Position numbers and translations under genes: made by a program | Shown here: in pieces, positions 49,347 to 52,049 of the stretch | Numbering within the stretch: the first letter of the stretch is position 1 | How the letters are laid out: every line of letters starts with the position of its first letter | Notes under the pieces: generated by a model | Databases searched by the model: none | Seen by the model: the letters and a program-made list of their open reading frames with translations, nothing else | What the model was told of the DNA's origin: nothing | NCBI GenBank assembly: GCA_900315975.1 | Contig: ONBA01000017.1 | Coordinates: 1-52,049 of the forward strand | Reading direction: 5' to 3' | DNA length: 52,049 nucleotides | Source of the DNA: an uncultured Ruminococcus sp. | GTDB lineage: Bacteria > Bacillota_A > Clostridia > Oscillospirales > Ruminococcaceae

Positions 49347-51533
49347 TCAGCTTTGGATATTTGAGCGGTACTGAATCGGGGTCATACCCACGACAGAACT
49401 GAACTGCCGCAGGAAATATTTGCTGTCCAGGTAGCCGCATTTTTCTGATATTTCAATAACGTTCATCGTCGTTGTTGAGAGGTAATACTTGGCTTTAGCG
49501 ATTCGAGCAACTATGCAGTCCTTATGGAAGCTGATGTTAAAGCACTGCTTGAAAACGCTTCTCAGATAGCCTGTACTTCCGGGGAAGAGGTCATGGAGCG
49601 ACTCACTTCCGAAGGTCTCATCGGGGTGATTGTAGATATAACTGCGTATATCAGCCATTTCCTTGTAGTGACTGATAAGCTTCTTCTCAGTCATCATACG
49701 GATTTTCTCGTCGGCTTCTTCCGAACACTGTTTGTAGATATCGTTATAAGCCATACCCGAGCATTTCTTGGCAACGCACACAAACGAATCCGCACCACAG
49801 TATTCCATATACTTTTTATGCTGAAGGAGTATAGCCGAGATGCAGTCAGCGAGCATATCCGGCTCAGCACTTCTCTGCACAACGCAAACGAGAGTATTAT
49901 CGTTAATACGTCCGCACAGGTCATGGTTTCCGCTGAATTCGTCTATAGCACGGGAAGCGTCGATAATAGCCTTGATTTTATTATCAGCATTTGACGAAGC
50001 GATAGACTCATCAAACAGGCATATTTTAAGGAGAATGAAGTACATTTCCTTGTTTCCGTGAAGAACAGCAGAGCTATATGCTTTTTTCAGACCGTAATCG
50101 TTATACATACCGGTAAGGGTATCGCGCTGGTCTGAGAGGTTCTGACAGTTAGTCAGGTAGCGGATATCGTTTTTCATACGCAGGAACTCAAGGCTGATAG
50201 ATATTGACTTTATCCAGTTGCGGAAGATATCGTCGTAAGTATCAGGGTGTTCATAGCGAAGAACGATGTGACCGAAAAGACGGTGTCCGAAGAAGATAGG
50301 GTTAAAGTAGTATACCGCAGGAGACTGACAGCGTGAGAATATCTCTGCGAAGTCATAACGGTGAACTTCAAACGGAGTTCCGTCAGACCACGGCATAGCT
50401 TCACGGCAGGTCATTATCTCAGCGGGTTCCGACTCCGGCTCATACCAGTTAGCGTACAAGCAAAGGAAAATATCGTAAACATCGCGGAGAAGCCAGTGAA
50501 ATTTTCCGATTATCTGAACAAACTCGTTCAGGTTTTTTGATTCAGTGATCTCCTGATCGAGCGAGCTGAAAAGGTTCCAGAACTCGTAATCCTTCTTGAC
50601 TTTTGCGGAGTCGAGTTCTTTGTAATACTCAAAGTCATCTCGCTCACAGGGGCAGCTTTCACCGCTTATGAGCTTACCCTTAGGAGGGATAAACTCCGGT
50701 ATTTCGCCTCCGGTGAGTCTTGCGTGAATGATTTCCATAGCACTTCTGCCGAGGTCACCGCGGTTGCGCTGATATGTCGTGAGCAGCGGAGCGTGGAGAA
50801 GACGCTTGTCCACATTTTCGTATCCGATGATACTGATATCGTCGGGCACATTTATCGGACTATTGCGGAAAGCATCGAGCATACCGTAAGCCATGTAGTC
50901 GTTAGCACAAACAACAGCCTGTGGCAGCGGAAGCTGACCTTCGATGTACTTTTTAGCGAGTTCCTCGCCGGAATCCATCCAGAACGTTCCAAAGTGGATC
51001 TTTTTCTCGTCGATGGGGAGATTGTGGGCTGCAAGAGCCATGCGGTATCCGTCCGCGCGCTTGTGTGACGCTTCAAGCGTGTCATATCCGGACAGAAAGT
51101 CGATGTCAGTGAATCCATGATCCTCGATGAGGTGGCTGACTATCTCGTAAGTATCTGTTTCGTCACTGGTGTTGATGAATGAAAAACGCGGATCGCCGAA
51201 TTCAGCGAGATATGAGCCGAGTATCAATATTGGGATATTCTTATCTTTCTGATACATAAAGTTGGCGATTCTCTTCCTGATATCCTCATTGACGAACGAC
51301 TCCGAAAGCATAATAATAGCGGATATCTCGTCTGAAAGGATAAGGTCGTAGATCTTGTTTTCGCATTCAAGTGAGTTGATGTGGACATTTGGATTGTAAA
51401 TGTTCGACAGAACTGCTGTGTCATAGCCATATTCCTGTGCCTTTTCGATGATACCGTAAAGTATCTGACGCTGCTCGATACTGTTTGCTTCGGCAGCAAC
51501 GACACAGATTATTGGTCGTTTTGGCTTATTCAT
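49347..51533 (-). CDS. Hybrid regulator: LacI-type sensor, degenerate GGDEF, AraC DNA-binding domain
   Basis: A 728-residue regulator. Residues 1-290 are a periplasmic-binding-protein (LacI/GalR-like) ligand domain without the LacI helix-turn-helix (PIICVVAAEANS, ADGYRMAL, AVVCANDYMAYGMLDAF, DISIIGYEN). A middle region of about 200 residues is unassigned. A GGDEF-like fold starts at DTLTGMYNDYGL but has lost its signature (NDNTL). The last 100 residues are an AraC-type double helix-turn-helix (VIEISEKCGYLDSKYFLRQF, GMTPIQYR). A cytoplasmic sugar is the likely ligand. It diverges from the GH30 gene 285 bp away, so it probably controls that gene. The start is ATG 51533 with GGAGG upstream. Confidence 0.9.
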   Translation of the reverse strand: MNKPKRPIICVVAAEANSIEQRQILYGIIEKAQEYGYDTAVLSNIYNPNVHINSLECENKIYDLILSDEISAIIMLSESFVNEDIRKRIANFMYQKDKNIPILILGSYLAEFGDPRFSFINTSDETDTYEIVSHLIEDHGFTDIDFLSGYDTLEASHKRADGYRMALAAHNLPIDEKKIHFGTFWMDSGEELAKKYIEGQLPLPQAVVCANDYMAYGMLDAFRNSPINVPDDISIIGYENVDKRLLHAPLLTTYQRNRGDLGRSAMEIIHARLTGGEIPEFIPPKGKLISGESCPCERDDFEYYKELDSAKVKKDYEFWNLFSSLDQEITESKNLNEFVQIIGKFHWLLRDVYDIFLCLYANWYEPESEPAEIMTCREAMPWSDGTPFEVHRYDFAEIFSRCQSPAVYYFNPIFFGHRLFGHIVLRYEHPDTYDDIFRNWIKSISISLEFLRMKNDIRYLTNCQNLSDQRDTLTGMYNDYGLKKAYSSAVLHGNKEMYFILLKICLFDESIASSNADNKIKAIIDASRAIDEFSGNHDLCGRINDNTLVCVVQRSAEPDMLADCISAILLQHKKYMEYCGADSFVCVAKKCSGMAYNDIYKQCSEEADEKIRMMTEKKLISHYKEMADIRSYIYNHPDETFGSESLHDLFPGSTGYLRSVFKQCFNISFHKDCIVARIAKAKYYLSTTTMNVIEISEKCGYLDSKYFLRQFSSVVGMTPIQYRSNIQS

Positions 51534-51637
51534 ATTCTGACCTCCGGTCGGCACCTTTTCCAGCTCATCCCTAAAGCTCAAAAGGTAAATCAATTTCCCA
51601 AATTTCCTACCCAAATTTTCAAAATTCCCTTACACTA

Positions 51638-51666
51638 ATTATAATAGAAATGAGGTATCGTGTCAA
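51638..51666 (-). promoter_or_regulatory. Promoter of the hybrid regulator gene
   Basis: On the minus strand TTGACA, 17 bases, TATAAT, both consensus. The leader is about 95 nt. Confidence 0.88.
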
Positions 51667-51730
51667 TAGTATTTGTGGCAAAAAATACAAAAAATCAGTT
51701 ATTTTGTCCACCAATCCTTCGCATTGTGGG

Positions 51731-51759
51731 TTTACTAGTGCTAATTATTAACGTATAAT
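51731..51759 (+). promoter_or_regulatory. Promoter of the GH30 gene
   Basis: TTTACT, 17 bases, TATAAT, 59 bases before the GH30 start. It lies back to back with the regulator promoter, with 64 bp between the two -35 boxes. Confidence 0.78.
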
Positions 51760-51818
51760 GAATATATCATAAGTAAAATGCAATTAATATGCAGTACAAT
51801 TTATCAGGAGGGAAGCAA

Positions 51819-52049
51819 ATGAGTATGTTTAAGAAAATGAAAACCGTAACTGCGGGAGCGATTGCCGGCACAATGTTCATAGCCGGACTTTCAGTATTTC
51901 CCGCTAATAATGGCACTCAGGATTTTGAAGTAAATGCCGCAAGTGCCTGTACAATCAACACCAACAAACTCTATCAGCGAATCCGCGGATTCGGCGGTAT
52001 GAACCACCCTGAATGGCAAAGTTACAACGTTCAGAACGGAGCTCCCGGA
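51819..52049 (+). CDS. Secreted glycoside hydrolase, probably GH30 glucuronoxylanase-like (3' partial)
   Basis: The first 77 codons of a gene that continues past the window. AGGAGG lies six bases before ATG 51819. Residues 1-30 are a signal peptide (MSMFKKMKTVTAGAIAGTMF, basic then hydrophobic). The mature part begins near AASACTIN. The block LYQRIRGFGGMNHPEWQSYN matches the opening strand of GH30 (the conserved GFGGMN-P-W pattern), found in glucuronoarabinoxylan endoxylanases. No catalytic Glu is visible yet, so the subfamily and any dockerin or binding module cannot be judged. Confidence 0.78.
   Translation, partial: MSMFKKMKTVTAGAIAGTMFIAGLSVFPANNGTQDFEVNAASACTINTNKLYQRIRGFGGMNHPEWQSYNVQNGAPG

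Overview
The window looks like a piece of a cellulolytic, anaerobic Ruminococcus-type Firmicute (Oscillospiraceae, near R. flavefaciens). The grounds are a GH94 cellobiose phosphorylase, an S41 peptidase ending in a type I dockerin, the start of a probable GH30 xylanase, PPi-linked pyruvate metabolism (ppdK, nifJ), AGGAGG ribosome sites and clean TTGACA-N17-TATAAT promoters. No prophage, insertion sequence, CRISPR array, rRNA or tRNA was seen.

Layout. 1-4.0 kb: end of an anchored membrane protein, a two-unit ~95-bp intergenic repeat, and GH94. 4.0-6.6 kb: a small membrane protein with an SmtB/CadC-type ArsR repressor, then a CPBP-fold membrane protein that has lost the catalytic residues and overlaps tadA. 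6.6-9.2 kb: sporulation genes yqfC-yqfD, divergent from ylbJ. 9.3-12.5 kb: the dockerin peptidase and a lipoprotein. 12.6-18.4 kb: pth-mfd, an 870-bp gene-free gap that looks like a structured non-coding RNA unit, and an unknown protein. 18.6-21.2 kb: a two-component system whose kinase has a large acidic/proline-rich external region. 21.3-24.4 kb: glmU-rmuC-membrane protein operon. 24.7-27.4 kb: ppdK. 27.5-29.5 kb: a DUF134-NifX fusion with a metallo-beta-lactamase-fold protein, divergent from a second arsR. 29.6-29.9 kb: remnants of two genes fused by a deletion. 30.0-32.0 kb: PAP2-XRE pair and an orphan spoVAC. 32.2-36.8 kb: nifJ, a candidate ~119-nt sRNA and a phosphopantetheinyl transferase. 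36.9-45.5 kb: htpG under a perfect CIRCE element, a GGDEF-EAL protein, metG, and serC-serA. 45.6-52.0 kb: a giant PAS-GGDEF-PAS-GGDEF-EAL protein, a LacI-sensor/AraC hybrid regulator, and the divergent 5' end of the GH30 gene.

Functional themes are plant-fibre use (GH94, GH30 and its likely regulator, dockerin peptidase), cyclic-di-GMP turnover (two GGDEF-EAL proteins plus a degenerate GGDEF inside the AraC regulator), and retained sporulation genes. The observations I rate most worth follow-up are two intergenic RNA candidates (about 16846-17574 and 35934-36052, both minus strand), the GACATAAGTC operator pair on the DUF134-NifX promoter, and the sensor/regulator fusion beside the GH30 gene. 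All functional calls rest on reading motifs by eye; no search was run.
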